From assembly GCF_041915215.1 (NCBI RefSeq), contig NZ_JAYSBV010000010.1: 64,000 bases of DNA; one strand, given 5' to 3'. Shown piece after piece: positions 33,254-42,064 of this stretch (position 1 is its first letter; each line of letters opens with the position of its first letter). A program made the position numbers and the translations under genes. The notes under the pieces are model-generated. The model was given only the letters and a program-made list of their open reading frames with translations. It did no database searches and was not told the DNA's origin. This stretch comes from Zoogloea sp021286885. GTDB taxonomy: Bacteria > Pseudomonadota > Gammaproteobacteria > Burkholderiales > Rhodocyclaceae.

Positions 33254-33848
33254 ACGGGCGGCTCTGCTGGAGACGGGCCACATCCAGCCCCTGGGCCCGG
33301 AGGCGTTCGAGCAGGGCCCGGTAGTCGGCTTCCCGCACCTGGGGGCTGCGGGCAAGCACCCACAGATATTCCCGGCGAGGTTCGGTCACGGCCACCAGCT
33401 GGTAGGCCGGGTCCAGATCAACCACCCAGTAATCCCCCCACACGGCGGGGATGAAAGACAGCCACGCGGGGGCAAAGCGTACCTGGAGCCGGGGAGAACC
33501 GGGCGCGCCCACCCGGCGGGCCTGGCCCAGGGCTTCCTTGAATTCGCCATTCGCCAGCCGGCAGCGGTTGAGCACCTGCACCGTTCCATCGGCATTGAGC
33601 TGGTAATCGGCGCTGGAATCCCCCGCACAGTCTTTCTGAAACCAGTTGGGGAAGCGCGCAATTTCATGCCAGCGCCCCATGTAACGGGGCAGATCCAGGC
33701 TGGGGATGGGCTGTAAAGGCTGCGCGTGCGGGGGCTCGGGTGCATCCGCCGCCAGGGCCGGGCCGGCCATGCCAGCCGCAACGCACGCGAGCGCCGCCCA
33801 GGTACGCACACGGGCGGAAAAAACACATAAAAACGAAAGCGAAGACAT
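33210..33848 (-). CDS. Lipocalin-family protein (Blc-like), secreted
   Basis: 212 aa with a signal peptide ending near GPALA. The lipocalin GxW motif is seen in RYMGRWHEIARFPNWFQKDC. Later parts are QVRFAPAWLSFIPAVWGDYW and YLWVLARSP, close to bacterial Blc. No lipobox cysteine is at the cleavage site, so it is periplasmic rather than lipidated, unlike E. coli Blc. It binds lipids or other hydrophobic ligands. ATG 33848 is preferred over GTG 33860. It overlaps the convergent methyltransferase gene by 44 bp. Confidence 0.85.
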   Translation of the reverse strand: MSSLSFLCVFSARVRTWAALACVAAGMAGPALAADAPEPPHAQPLQPIPSLDLPRYMGRWHEIARFPNWFQKDCAGDSSADYQLNADGTVQVLNRCRLANGEFKEALGQARRVGAPGSPRLQVRFAPAWLSFIPAVWGDYWVVDLDPAYQLVAVTEPRREYLWVLARSPQVREADYRALLERLRAQGLDVARLQQSRPFSPEPAPAGDTPAP

Positions 33849-33913
33849 CGGGGCAGGCACCTAAAAAACGCGAACACAGCCTGGGGCAAGGAAATCCGCG
33901 CCGGGTTCCCGCG

Positions 33914-34414
33914 TCAGGGCGCGGGCGTCTCATCGCCCAGGGGCAAACGCCCCGAACGCTTGACCTCCCGCAGGGACAGATTGGAGCGGATCGCCGTCAC
34001 CCCCGGCAGTTGGCGCAGCACCTGATGCACAAACCGCCCGTAGGCCTCCAGATCGGGGGCAACCACCTGGAGCAGGTAATCACATTCGCCGCTGGTGTTG
34101 TGGCAGGAAAGGATTTCGGGGATCTGGCGCACCGCCGCCTCGAAGCGCTGGGGCGCATCCCCCGCGTGGTTGCCAAAGCTGATCTGGGCAAAGGCCACCA
34201 CCCCGTAACCCAGCTTGCGGGGGTTGAGCAGGGCCTGGTAGCCCTCGATATAGCCCTCACTTTCCAGGCGCTTGAGGCGACGCCAGCAGGGGGTTTCGCT
34301 CAGATGCACCTGCTCGGCCAGACGGGCATTAGACAGGCGGCCATCGGCCTGGAGCCGGGCAAGAATGGCCCGGTCGATGTCATCCAGCCCAGACAGGGGA
34401 AGAGTGTTTTCCAT
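33914..34414 (-). CDS. Lrp/AsnC-family transcription regulator
   Basis: 166 aa. The N-terminal helix-turn-helix (about 10-60) is GLDDIDRAILARLQADGRLS, then AEQVHLSETPCWRRLKRLES. The C-terminal effector domain (RAM, about 75-150) includes SCHNTSGECDYLLQVVA and LPGVTAIRSNLSLREVKRSG. It is divergent from the LysE-type exporter gene, 139 bp apart, the usual layout of an amino-acid sensor and the exporter it controls. Confidence 0.92.
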   Translation of the reverse strand: MENTLPLSGLDDIDRAILARLQADGRLSNARLAEQVHLSETPCWRRLKRLESEGYIEGYQALLNPRKLGYGVVAFAQISFGNHAGDAPQRFEAAVRQIPEILSCHNTSGECDYLLQVVAPDLEAYGRFVHQVLRQLPGVTAIRSNLSLREVKRSGRLPLGDETPAP

Positions 34415-34553
34415 AACAGCGTTTCCACACAAGAATCTGCCCCATTATGGCCATTTTGCGGGCAGCAAAAGCAAGGCAATTCCGCCCCGCCCGGCGCACC
34501 ATGCACACCTTCTGGATGCTGAACACGCCCGAGGGCGTCACCGGGAGCCTGCC

Positions 34554-35174
34554 ATGCTGGAAACCTCAGACCTGATGCTGTACTGCACCGCCCTGGTGGC
34601 CGCCTATCTGCTGCCCGGGCCGGACATGGTGCTGATCACCCACACCACCCTGGAACGGGGGCGCCGGGCGGGGCTGGCCACCGCCGCCGGACTGGCGAGC
34701 GCCCGCAGCCTGCACGTACTGGCTTCGGGGCTGGGGCTGGCGGCCCTGCTGCAAACCCATCCCCTCGCCCTGGACGCCCTGCGCTGGCTGGGGGCAGCCT
34801 ATCTGCTGTGGCTGGCCTGGCGCATCCTGCCCCGCTCCACCCCATCCACGGCAACCCCGGTAGCAGCAGCCCCAAGCCAGGCCCCCGGCGCGGGGCGCGC
34901 CTATGGACGCGGCTTGCTGACCAATCTGCTCAACCCCAAGGCCTTCATGTTCTGCGGGCTGCTCCTGCCCCAGTTTGTCCAGCCGGGCGGAAACCTGGAA
35001 ATGCAGTATCTGATACTGGGCGCCCTGCTGGTGGCCTGGGGCTGCGTGTTTGATCTGGCGTATGTGCTGGTGGCAGGGCTGGTCGCCAAGCAAGGCCGCA
35101 GCCCCAGCACCGGGCCACGCCGGGTCTGCGCCGGTTTCTTCGTACTGACGGCCCTGCGCTTGATGCAAGGGTAG
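34554..35174 (+). CDS. LysE/RhtB-family amino-acid exporter
   Basis: 206 aa, about six hydrophobic segments. The family signature is at the N-terminus (AAYLLPGPDMVLITHTTLER, then GRRAGLATAAGLASARSLHV). NLLNPKAFMFCGLLLPQFV is the conserved second-half block. ATG 34554 has GGGAG 7 nt upstream. It is divergent from the Lrp gene and probably controlled by it. Confidence 0.92.
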   Translation: MLETSDLMLYCTALVAAYLLPGPDMVLITHTTLERGRRAGLATAAGLASARSLHVLASGLGLAALLQTHPLALDALRWLGAAYLLWLAWRILPRSTPSTATPVAAAPSQAPGAGRAYGRGLLTNLLNPKAFMFCGLLLPQFVQPGGNLEMQYLILGALLVAWGCVFDLAYVLVAGLVAKQGRSPSTGPRRVCAGFFVLTALRLMQG

Positions 35175-35280
35175 AGGAAGGCTGCGAGGCTGCGGCAGAA
35201 ACGACAAATCCGCGCCTGTCCATACGGAAGGTGCGGTAAAAACTTTTTTGAATTCGGGAAAACTGGAAGCGCTACAGCGA

Positions 35281-35357
35281 TGGTGCGTCCTGACGGAGTC
35301 GAACCGCCGACCTCCACGATGTCAACGTGGCGCTCTAACCAACTGAGCTAAGGACGC
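35281..35357 (-). tRNA. tRNA-Val (anticodon GAC)
   Basis: The acceptor stem GCGTCCT/AGGACGC is perfect. CCACG-TTGACAT-CGTGG gives anticodon GAC. The T-loop is GGTTCGACTCC, and CCA is encoded. It follows tRNA-fMet by 59 bp and is likely on the same transcript. Confidence 0.96.
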
Positions 35358-35414
35358 ATTCGGAAACTTCTGAAGTGGTGCAAGGCAGATGAACTGCGAT
35401 GCGACACCCGGAGG

Positions 35415-35493
<79 letters not shown>

Positions 35494-35605
35494 TCCGTTG
35501 GGTGCCTGATACCGGAAAGTGGCGTCCTTTGCAGGAGTGCAGACCCTGGCAGGTCTGGCGCCGGATTTCCCGGGGTTCGACTGAAGAATCAATCGAAGGG
35601 AGCGC

Positions 35606-35634
35606 AGTATAGTTGAGGAAAACTGATCCGTCAA
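35606..35634 (-). promoter_or_regulatory. Strong sigma-70 promoter upstream of tRNA-fMet
   Basis: On the minus strand TTGACG - 17 bp - TATACT, near consensus in both boxes and in spacing. Transcription would begin near 35599, leaving a leader of about 100 nt before tRNA-fMet. Confidence 0.85.
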
Positions 35635-35681
35635 ATTTACTTTTGCTCGTTTCGAAACCAGGTTAAAAACCCGAAGCTCCG

Positions 35682-35710
35682 AAAACAAAAGGCCGGTGGT
35701 AAAACCGGCC
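35682..35710 (-). terminator. Terminator after tRNA-Leu
   Basis: On the minus strand GGCCGGT-TTTACC-ACCGGCC is followed by TTTTGTTTT, 13 bp after tRNA-Leu. It separates tRNA-Leu from the fMet-Val unit. Confidence 0.9.
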
Positions 35711-35722
35711 TCTTGGAAACCT

Positions 35723-35807
35723 TGGTGCCCAGAAGAGGACTCGAACCTCCACGCCTCGCGGCACTAGTACCTGAAACTAGCGCGTCTACCAATTTCGCCA
35801 TCTGGGC
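35723..35807 (-). tRNA. tRNA-Leu (anticodon CAG)
   Basis: 85 nt with the long variable arm of class II tRNAs. The acceptor GCCCAGA/TCTGGGC is perfect. CTAGT-TTCAGGT-ACTAG gives anticodon CAG. CCA is encoded. Confidence 0.96.
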
Positions 35808-35820
35808 AGCGATGGGCGCC

Positions 35821-35848
35821 ATTATAGGGGGTTTTTAAGATTGCGCAA
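35821..35848 (-). promoter_or_regulatory. sigma-70 promoter for tRNA-Leu
   Basis: On the minus strand TTGCGC - 16 bp - TATAAT, with a perfect -10 box 13 bp before the mature tRNA. Confidence 0.8.
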
Positions 35849-35905
35849 GCTTTTTCTGCAGGCCCTGCAAAAAACCTGTGTTCAGGCCATCCAGCCCCCC
35901 CACCA

Positions 35906-38900
35906 TCAAGCTTGGGCGGCCACGTATTTGAGGACCATGGCGACCATCTGATCCTGGTCGATGGGCTTGGTCAGGAGATCCACCATGCCGGCGCCAAAGC
36001 AGCGGCTCCGGTCGTCATCCATGGCGTGGGCGGTTTGGCCAATGACCGGGAGGCCTGGGGCCAGGGTATGCATCCGGCGCGTAGCCTCCCTGCCGTCCAT
36101 CACTGGCATCTGCACATCCATCAACACCACATCAAAGGCCCAGGGGCCGCGCATGCGCAGGCAATCCACGGCCTCCTGACCATCGCAGCAGAGGGTCACC
36201 ATGGCCCCTTCGCTGCGTAGCATTTCCTCGATCACCTCGCGATTCACGGCATTGTCTTCGGCCACCAACACGCGAACTCCATCCAGGCGCAAACCGTTTT
36301 GGTGTGCCCCAGCGCTGGGGGTCAGGGCGTTGGCATGGGCGTGGGCCACGCACGCGGCTTCGCTTTCTGAGGGGGCACGCCAGGGCAGGCGCACGCTAAA
36401 ACAACTCCCCTGGCCTGCCTGGCTGGCGGCCTCGATCTGGCCATCCATCAATTCCACCAGACGCCGGGTGATGGTCAGCCCCAGGCCCGTGCCGCCAAAC
36501 CGGCGCGTGGTGGAGTTGTCTGCCTGCTCGAAGGGCGTGAAGATTTTGGCCAGCACCTCGGGACTCATGCCGATGCCTGTGTCGTGCACTTCAAAGCACA
36601 AGACACTCCCCTCTCGGCGCGCCACTAGGGTCACGCTGCCCTGCTCGGTGAATTTGATGGCGTTGGACAACAGGTTCAGCAGCACCTGCCCCAGGCGCAA
36701 GGGGTCCGCCAGCCCATAGCGGGGGAAATCCGGGGCGCAGTGAAAATACACGCTCAGGCCACGGCTGCTGGCCCGCTCCTCCAACAGCTCCAGCACTTCA
36801 CCCATGCAACGCACCAGATCCACCGGCACGCTTTCGAGATGCAGCTTGCCGGCCTCGATCTTGGAGAAGTCCAAAATATCGTTGATGATTCCGAGCAGCA
36901 GCTTGCCTGACGATACGATGCGGGCGAAGATGTCCCGCGCCCGGTCGCGCCCCCGGCTTTCCCGGTAGCCCACCTGGGCCATGCCCAGCACGCCGTTCAG
37001 GGGCGTCCGGATTTCATGGCTCATGTTGGCCAGAAACTCGCTCTTGACCCGACTCAGGCGCTCGGCATCGGCCCGGGCGGCCTCCAGGGCGGCTGTGCGC
37101 TCGTCCACCAAGGCCTCCAGCTGGTTGCGGTAACGCTCCAGCTCCTTGTCTTTGCGCAGCCTTTCGGTGGCATCCTGCAGAATCGCAATCCCCCCTGCCA
37201 CTTGCCCGCTGACATTGCGCACCGGGGCGCACTTGAGGGTGATGAACAGATCACGTCCGGCGTAGCTGGTGCGGTAAGGGCCTTCGTATTCGGCGTACTG
37301 CCCCTTCAAACCCTCTTCCAGAACCGCCAAGGGGCGCTGATCCTTCAGCTGGTTGCAGTACAGATTGACCATGTAATCCTGGGGCACCCCCATGATGCGG
37401 GCAAACACTTCATTGCAGTAGCTCACCCGCAGATCCAGGTCGTAGTGCAGGATGCCCACCGGGCTGTACTGGAGCAGGAGCCGGTAACGCTCCTCACTCT
37501 CCCGCATCGCCAGTTCAGCCCGCTTGCGGTCGGTGATGTCGGTTTGCACCCCTTCCCACTGGATGATTCCATTGCCCAAGGGCGTGGGAATGGAAAGTAC
37601 GGACACCCAGCGCTCCTGCTGGCCACTCCCAAGGCGCCCTTCCCATTCGAAGGGCTGAAGACTACGGCTGGCCTCTTCGGTGCGGGCCTCAAAGCGGGCC
37701 AGATCTTCGGGGTTGATGCAGCGGTAAACAGCTTTCACATCCTTGAGCACCACCTCGGGCTCCAGCCCCAGCTGCTCGCAGAAACGAGGGCTGGCATACA
37801 CGAAACAGGAGCTACGGTCTTGCCAGCTGTTGAGCTTGAAGACCCCCACCGGAATGCGGGTGACCAGCTTGGCGTATTCATTCACCGCCTGGGCGCGAGA
37901 TTCCTCAGCCTGCTTGCGCGAATGGACATCCTGCACCACCCCGTGCACCCGCAAGGCCCCCCCTTCCCCATCCCGCTCCATGGCTCCCAGCACATGCACC
38001 CAGCGCGACTCCCCATCGGGGCGCACGATCCGAAACTCTTGGTCGAAGGGTTCCCCGCGCCCCAGCAAGGCCCGGCTGAAACCTTCATGCACCCGCTCCC
38101 GGTCGGCGGCCTGCACCATCCCCAGCCATTCGGCCAGACTCAGCGTGCCCCCCGGCGGCAAGCCCAACACCTTGCGCAGGGGGCCAGCGGCGTGGATGTA
38201 GCGGGTATGCAGGGACAGGGAATACACCGCCAGGCCCCCGATCTGCTCGGTGGCACGCAGGGCGCGATCCCGATCCCGCAGATCGTTGAGAATGGCTTCC
38301 TGCTGCTGGTGCGCCTGGAGCAGGCGGGAAGCATCTTCCTGGGCACGCCCGTAAAACCGCCCGAGCAGCACCCCCGACACGCCACTCACCAGCAAAAAGG
38401 CCAGCAGCAGACTCAAAGTGCGCTGCAGGTCTGCATACCACTTGGCCAGATAGCTTTCTTCGTTCAACTCCACCAGCAGAATGAAGGGCAGCCCCTCCAC
38501 CCGATGGATCGTCTGGATACGGGCAGGGCCTCCACCGCCCCACCCGGGCTCCACCTTTTGCCCCAGATCCACCAGCCCATGAAAAACCTTCGACAGATCA
38601 TGGGACAAGCGGGCATCGGCATCCGCGTTACGGGCCTGCTCCGGATAACTGCTCAAGCGCTGGTAGTTTTCGTAAATCAGGGAGATGCTGCCTCCGCCCC
38701 CCATCACCGGACGGGCCAATTGCTCTCCCAGCGTGCTCAGGGGCACCACCGCCGTCACCACCCCGGCAAAACGGCCATCCGCATGATTGAAGCGGCGTAC
38801 AAAGGGCACCACCCAGGTGGATGAGGTAGCCCGCCCCTGAACCGGGCTGGCAATCAGCAGGCCCCGCCGGGGGTCGTTCTTGAGCTGCTGGAAATAAGCG

Positions 38901-39343
38901 CGATCGGCCACGTTCACAAAACGCGCCCCCTGGCCGGCCCAGCGGGCGGCGCCGTGCTCATCGAAGATGCGCAGCCCTTCGGCTTCGGGCACCAGCAGCT
39001 TGAAGCGGGTCAGCAACTCAGCCACCCGTTCCTGATCCAGGGCAGCCCCGGAACCATCGGCCCGCTCCAATTCGGCCACCACCGAGAGCAGCACCACATC
39101 CACCGTACGGGCCATGCTCACCAGCCCCTGATCCAGCATGTGGGCGACTGTATGGGTGGTCTGGCCGGCCTGCTCCTCGGCCTTCTTGCGCCCCTCCCAG
39201 ATGCTCATTCCCCCCAACCCCCAGGCCATCAGGTTACTGAGCACCACCAACAACCACAGCAGCCGGACAAAACGGCTGCGCCCCGGCCTGGCGGGCGCCA
39301 CGGGCGGGCTTGAGGACGCTGCGGGGTGGTCTTCAAATTCCAT
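35906..39343 (-). CDS. Membrane hybrid sensor histidine kinase (Cache-PAS-PAS-PAS-HK-REC)
   Basis: 1145 aa. TM1 at about 25-48 and TM2 at about 310-335 enclose a periplasmic Cache-type sensor. Three PAS regions follow (about 365-485, 490-615, 620-745) with HSRKQAEE- and TDRKRAE-type ends, then a coiled coil. HisKA has H776 in NMSHEIRTPLNG. HATPase has DTGIGMSPE and GGTGLGLTITRRL. A C-terminal receiver has D1076 in LMDVQMPVMDG. ATG 39343 is chosen; an upstream extension would overlap the divergent phospholipase gene. No separate regulator is adjacent, so output may pass through a phosphotransfer protein. Stimulus unknown. Confidence 0.92.
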   Translation of the reverse strand: MEFEDHPAASSSPPVAPARPGRSRFVRLLWLLVVLSNLMAWGLGGMSIWEGRKKAEEQAGQTTHTVAHMLDQGLVSMARTVDVVLLSVVAELERADGSGAALDQERVAELLTRFKLLVPEAEGLRIFDEHGAARWAGQGARFVNVADRAYFQQLKNDPRRGLLIASPVQGRATSSTWVVPFVRRFNHADGRFAGVVTAVVPLSTLGEQLARPVMGGGGSISLIYENYQRLSSYPEQARNADADARLSHDLSKVFHGLVDLGQKVEPGWGGGGPARIQTIHRVEGLPFILLVELNEESYLAKWYADLQRTLSLLLAFLLVSGVSGVLLGRFYGRAQEDASRLLQAHQQQEAILNDLRDRDRALRATEQIGGLAVYSLSLHTRYIHAAGPLRKVLGLPPGGTLSLAEWLGMVQAADRERVHEGFSRALLGRGEPFDQEFRIVRPDGESRWVHVLGAMERDGEGGALRVHGVVQDVHSRKQAEESRAQAVNEYAKLVTRIPVGVFKLNSWQDRSSCFVYASPRFCEQLGLEPEVVLKDVKAVYRCINPEDLARFEARTEEASRSLQPFEWEGRLGSGQQERWVSVLSIPTPLGNGIIQWEGVQTDITDRKRAELAMRESEERYRLLLQYSPVGILHYDLDLRVSYCNEVFARIMGVPQDYMVNLYCNQLKDQRPLAVLEEGLKGQYAEYEGPYRTSYAGRDLFITLKCAPVRNVSGQVAGGIAILQDATERLRKDKELERYRNQLEALVDERTAALEAARADAERLSRVKSEFLANMSHEIRTPLNGVLGMAQVGYRESRGRDRARDIFARIVSSGKLLLGIINDILDFSKIEAGKLHLESVPVDLVRCMGEVLELLEERASSRGLSVYFHCAPDFPRYGLADPLRLGQVLLNLLSNAIKFTEQGSVTLVARREGSVLCFEVHDTGIGMSPEVLAKIFTPFEQADNSTTRRFGGTGLGLTITRRLVELMDGQIEAASQAGQGSCFSVRLPWRAPSESEAACVAHAHANALTPSAGAHQNGLRLDGVRVLVAEDNAVNREVIEEMLRSEGAMVTLCCDGQEAVDCLRMRGPWAFDVVLMDVQMPVMDGREATRRMHTLAPGLPVIGQTAHAMDDDRSRCFGAGMVDLLTKPIDQDQMVAMVLKYVAAQA

Positions 39344-39539
39344 TCTTCGATCCGCTTCCAGTGGGCTGAGCACCTGGCCAAGTGCTGATCCTACACCCAG
39401 GCCAACACGACGGAATATCGGCGGGCCGTTCATCTTCAGCACTATCGGCGCAGAGCCGCCAGTCTGAACGCCCCCCAACCCCACAAAGGCTTCACCCAGC
39501 TGCCACGGCGACGTCACACAGCGCCGGCACATTGGCCCC

Positions 39540-40448
39540 ATGAAACCCCGGCGCCTTTCCCTGCTGCTGCTGCCCGCCCTGCTGCTCACCAGCGCCGATG
39601 CGCTGGCCTGGGGTTTGTACACCCACGTCTATTTTGCCCAACTGCTGCTATGGGCGATTCCCCTGGCCGATCCGGCCCTCGCCCGCCTGGTTCGGCGCTA
39701 CCCGCGCCAGGTGATGGCCGGCGCCTGCCTGCCCGACCTGGCCCTGACCGCCCCGGGTGCCGGCGCCCCGCGAATGGAAGATAGCCACCGCTGGGCCAGC
39801 CTGCACGCCCTCCAGCAAGAGGCCAAAAGCGACCTGGAACACGCCCTGGTGCTAGGCTACGCCTCCCACCTGATGGCCGACATCATCGCCCACAATCATT
39901 TTGTACCGGCCCATGAATGCCTGTGGTTCGACGCCCCCGCCGAAGGCCCCGTGCGCCCCCTGGGGCCCGAGGCCGCGATTCGCATTCGGGGCTGGGATCT
40001 GATCACCCATGTGGTGGTGGAATGGGCCATGGATCGCCACGTGGGGCACCAGCTGTTCGCCACCCCGGCCCAGGTACTGGCCGAAGACCGGCCCCAGGTG
40101 CTGGATCTGCTGGGGCGCAGCTTTGCTGAATCGCCAGACAAGCTCCACCGGGCCCTGGACACCCTCACCCGGGCAGAAACCTGCCTGCGCATGGCGCGCC
40201 TGCCCAATATGCTCTACCACCTGGCCCGCCGGCTGGATCGGCCCATGGAGCGCCGGTTCAACCATTACCTGCACCACACCGCCCACCGGCTCGGGCAGAT
40301 CGGCCGCCTGCTGGACGGGGAGTTGCCCCGCTGGGCCGCCGAGGTGGAACCCCGCAGCGCCCGCCGTCGGGTGGTTCAGTTCCCACGCCGCCTGCTGAAA
40401 GCCCGGCTACCGCTACCCGAAGACCTCTTCCACCCGCGCCGCTGCTAG
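39540..40448 (+). CDS. Zinc-dependent phospholipase C family protein
   Basis: 302 aa. It has a signal peptide ending at DALA, after which the mature chain would begin WGLYTHVYFAQ. In bacterial PLC-type enzymes the mature N-terminal Trp itself binds zinc. Further likely zinc ligands are CLPDLAL (Asp), LGYASHLMADIIAHNHF (His, Asp, His) and ITHVVVEWAMDRH. It would act outside the cytoplasm on phospholipids. It is divergent from the hybrid kinase gene. Confidence 0.8.
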   Translation: MKPRRLSLLLLPALLLTSADALAWGLYTHVYFAQLLLWAIPLADPALARLVRRYPRQVMAGACLPDLALTAPGAGAPRMEDSHRWASLHALQQEAKSDLEHALVLGYASHLMADIIAHNHFVPAHECLWFDAPAEGPVRPLGPEAAIRIRGWDLITHVVVEWAMDRHVGHQLFATPAQVLAEDRPQVLDLLGRSFAESPDKLHRALDTLTRAETCLRMARLPNMLYHLARRLDRPMERRFNHYLHHTAHRLGQIGRLLDGELPRWAAEVEPRSARRRVVQFPRRLLKARLPLPEDLFHPRRC

Positions 40449-40520
40449 TGAGTGGGCTCTTCCATTGCACCCAAAGCAGCATGCCAGCCGGAACCGCCGA
40501 AAACTCCACACTAACCAACT

Positions 40521-40550
40521 TGCCATAAAAATACCAACTAGGTTAGGATC
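40521..40550 (+). promoter_or_regulatory. Candidate promoter/operator of mqsRA
   Basis: TTGCCA at 40521-40526 and TAGGAT at 40545-40550 are 18 bp apart. Within it, TACCA-ACT-AGGTT (40533-40545) is an imperfect form of the AACCT-N3-AGGTT palindrome bound by E. coli MqsA. The start codon is only 6 bp downstream, so either this is an operator with an earlier promoter or the mRNA has almost no leader. Confidence 0.35.
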
Positions 40551-40555
40551 CTTTT

Positions 40556-40852
40556 ATGGAGAAACTGACCCCACATTGCAAGCTGACCTTAGTCAAAGCC
40601 TTCGTGGAGGCGGGCAAAGTCCGCGCAACCCATTCCGCCAAGCTTGGGGCCACTGCATTGGGATTGGAACTCTCCGACATGCTGGCCGTGGTGATGGCAC
40701 TCACGCCAGCGGACTTCTACAAGAGCATGACCACTCATGCCGATCACACAGTATGGCAGGACGTCTACCGCCCAAGCACGCGGGCGGGCGACGTGTACCT
40801 GAAGCTGACGGTCATTGATGACGTACTGATCGTGTCCTTCAAGGAGCTATGA
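40556..40852 (+). CDS. mqsR: MqsR toxin, GCU-specific mRNA interferase
   Basis: 98 aa, the same length as E. coli MqsR. It starts MEKLTPHCKLTLVKAFVEAG and has the very conserved ADFYKSMTTHADHTVWQDVY, then VYLKLTVIDDVLIVSFKEL. MqsR is a RelE-fold ribonuclease that cuts mRNA at GCU. AGGA lies about 6 nt upstream of ATG 40556. It comes before its antitoxin gene, an order shared with E. coli, and overlaps it by ATGA. Confidence 0.96.
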   Translation: MEKLTPHCKLTLVKAFVEAGKVRATHSAKLGATALGLELSDMLAVVMALTPADFYKSMTTHADHTVWQDVYRPSTRAGDVYLKLTVIDDVLIVSFKEL

Positions 40853-41256
40853 CCATGAAATGTCCTGTTTGCGGCGCGGCAGAACTGATCCACGACACCC
40901 GCGACCTGCCCTATACCTACAAGGGCGAAACCACGGTGATTCCTGCGGTGACGGCTGACTTCTGCCCCGCGTGCGATGAGTCCATCACCGACATGGCCGA
41001 AACCGAGCGCGTCATGCGTGAGATGCAGGCGTTCAACAAGCAGGTGAATGCGGCCATCGTTGACCCCGCCTTCATCGTCCATGTGCGCAAGAAGCTCGAC
41101 CTCGGTCAACGCGAGGCCGCCGAAATATTCGGCGGTGGCATCAATGCCTTCTCGCGCTACGAGAACGGTAAGACCAAGCCGCCCTTAGCCTTGGTCAAGC
41201 TGTTCAAGCTGCTGGATCGCCACCCCGAACTTCTCAACGAGGTCAAGACGGCCTGA
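40849..41256 (+). CDS. mqsA: MqsA antitoxin and autorepressor
   Basis: 135 aa. An N-terminal zinc domain with paired cysteines (KCPVCG and FCPACDE) binds the toxin. A C-terminal helix-turn-helix (LDLGQREAAEIFGGGINAFS, RYENGKTKPP) binds the operator. It starts at ATG 40849, overlapping mqsR by 4 bp; ATG 40855 is also possible and matches the E. coli N-terminus more closely. It is convergent with the YgjP-like gene. Confidence 0.96.
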   Translation: MTMKCPVCGAAELIHDTRDLPYTYKGETTVIPAVTADFCPACDESITDMAETERVMREMQAFNKQVNAAIVDPAFIVHVRKKLDLGQREAAEIFGGGINAFSRYENGKTKPPLALVKLFKLLDRHPELLNEVKTA

Positions 41257-41329
41257 CCTTCTCGAATCTCACCGTTCGTAGCTCCGGGCAGCGAGAACAG
41301 GTTTCGAGAACACCCCAGCCACACTGGCA

Positions 41330-41860
41330 CTAGGCCCACAGGGCCGCGCCCCCATGCTCTAGCCAGCACAGGTAAATGCGCAGATCCAGCTCCAGCCGGT
41401 GATAGTCCGGCTCCATCCAGCAGCACAGCTGGTAGAAGGGCTTGTCGTGCTCCTTTTCGCGCAGGTGGGCCAGCTCATGGACCACGATCATGCGCAGGAA
41501 GGCCTCCGGCGCCTGCCGGAACAAGGTCGCCACCCGAATCTCCCGCTTGCTGCGCAGCTTGCCCCCCTGCACCCGAATCGCGTTGGTGTGGGTACCCAGG
41601 GCCTGATGCAAGGTCTGCAACTTGCCATCGTAGGCCACCCGGGCAATGGGGTCGGCCTTGCGCATGTATTCGGCTTTTAGCGCACACACGTAGTCGTACA
41701 GGGCGCCGTCGCTACGCACCTGGTGGGCCTCGGGATAGCGGGCCTGCAGGCGCTCATCCAGCCCACCCCGGGCCAGCAACTCGGCCACCTGCCGGATCAG
41801 ATCGGGGGGATAGCCCAGCAGGAAACGCAGGGTGGCGGGACTTACAGACAATTCAGACAT
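41330..41860 (-). CDS. YgjP-like (DUF45) metal-dependent hydrolase
   Basis: 176 aa. The zinc motif is IVVHELAHLREKEHDKPFYQ (HELAH plus downstream H). It is followed by CCWMEPDYHRLELDLRIYL, typical of the YgjP/DUF45 group near the SprT and M48 peptidases. Family members include a possible UTP pyrophosphatase; the true reaction is unsure. ATG 41860 (MSELSVSP) is chosen; upstream sequence does not match the family. Confidence 0.8.
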   Translation of the reverse strand: MSELSVSPATLRFLLGYPPDLIRQVAELLARGGLDERLQARYPEAHQVRSDGALYDYVCALKAEYMRKADPIARVAYDGKLQTLHQALGTHTNAIRVQGGKLRSKREIRVATLFRQAPEAFLRMIVVHELAHLREKEHDKPFYQLCCWMEPDYHRLELDLRIYLCWLEHGGAALWA

Positions 41861-42064
41861 GGGAAAGCAACCAAGGGAATCAAGGAATGGATGGACGGGC
41901 GTGCACGATACCCTGCCAAGAACAGGCGTAGGCGCGCTGTCAAGCAACCCTGCCGCCCTGGGCCGATGGAATAGTGGGCCTATCCCAGCGACACGGATCG
42001 GTGTAGCGAAATGGTTAAAAAGCTATAGTTATAAAAACCGTAACGTAGCACCCGGAGACCCCCC

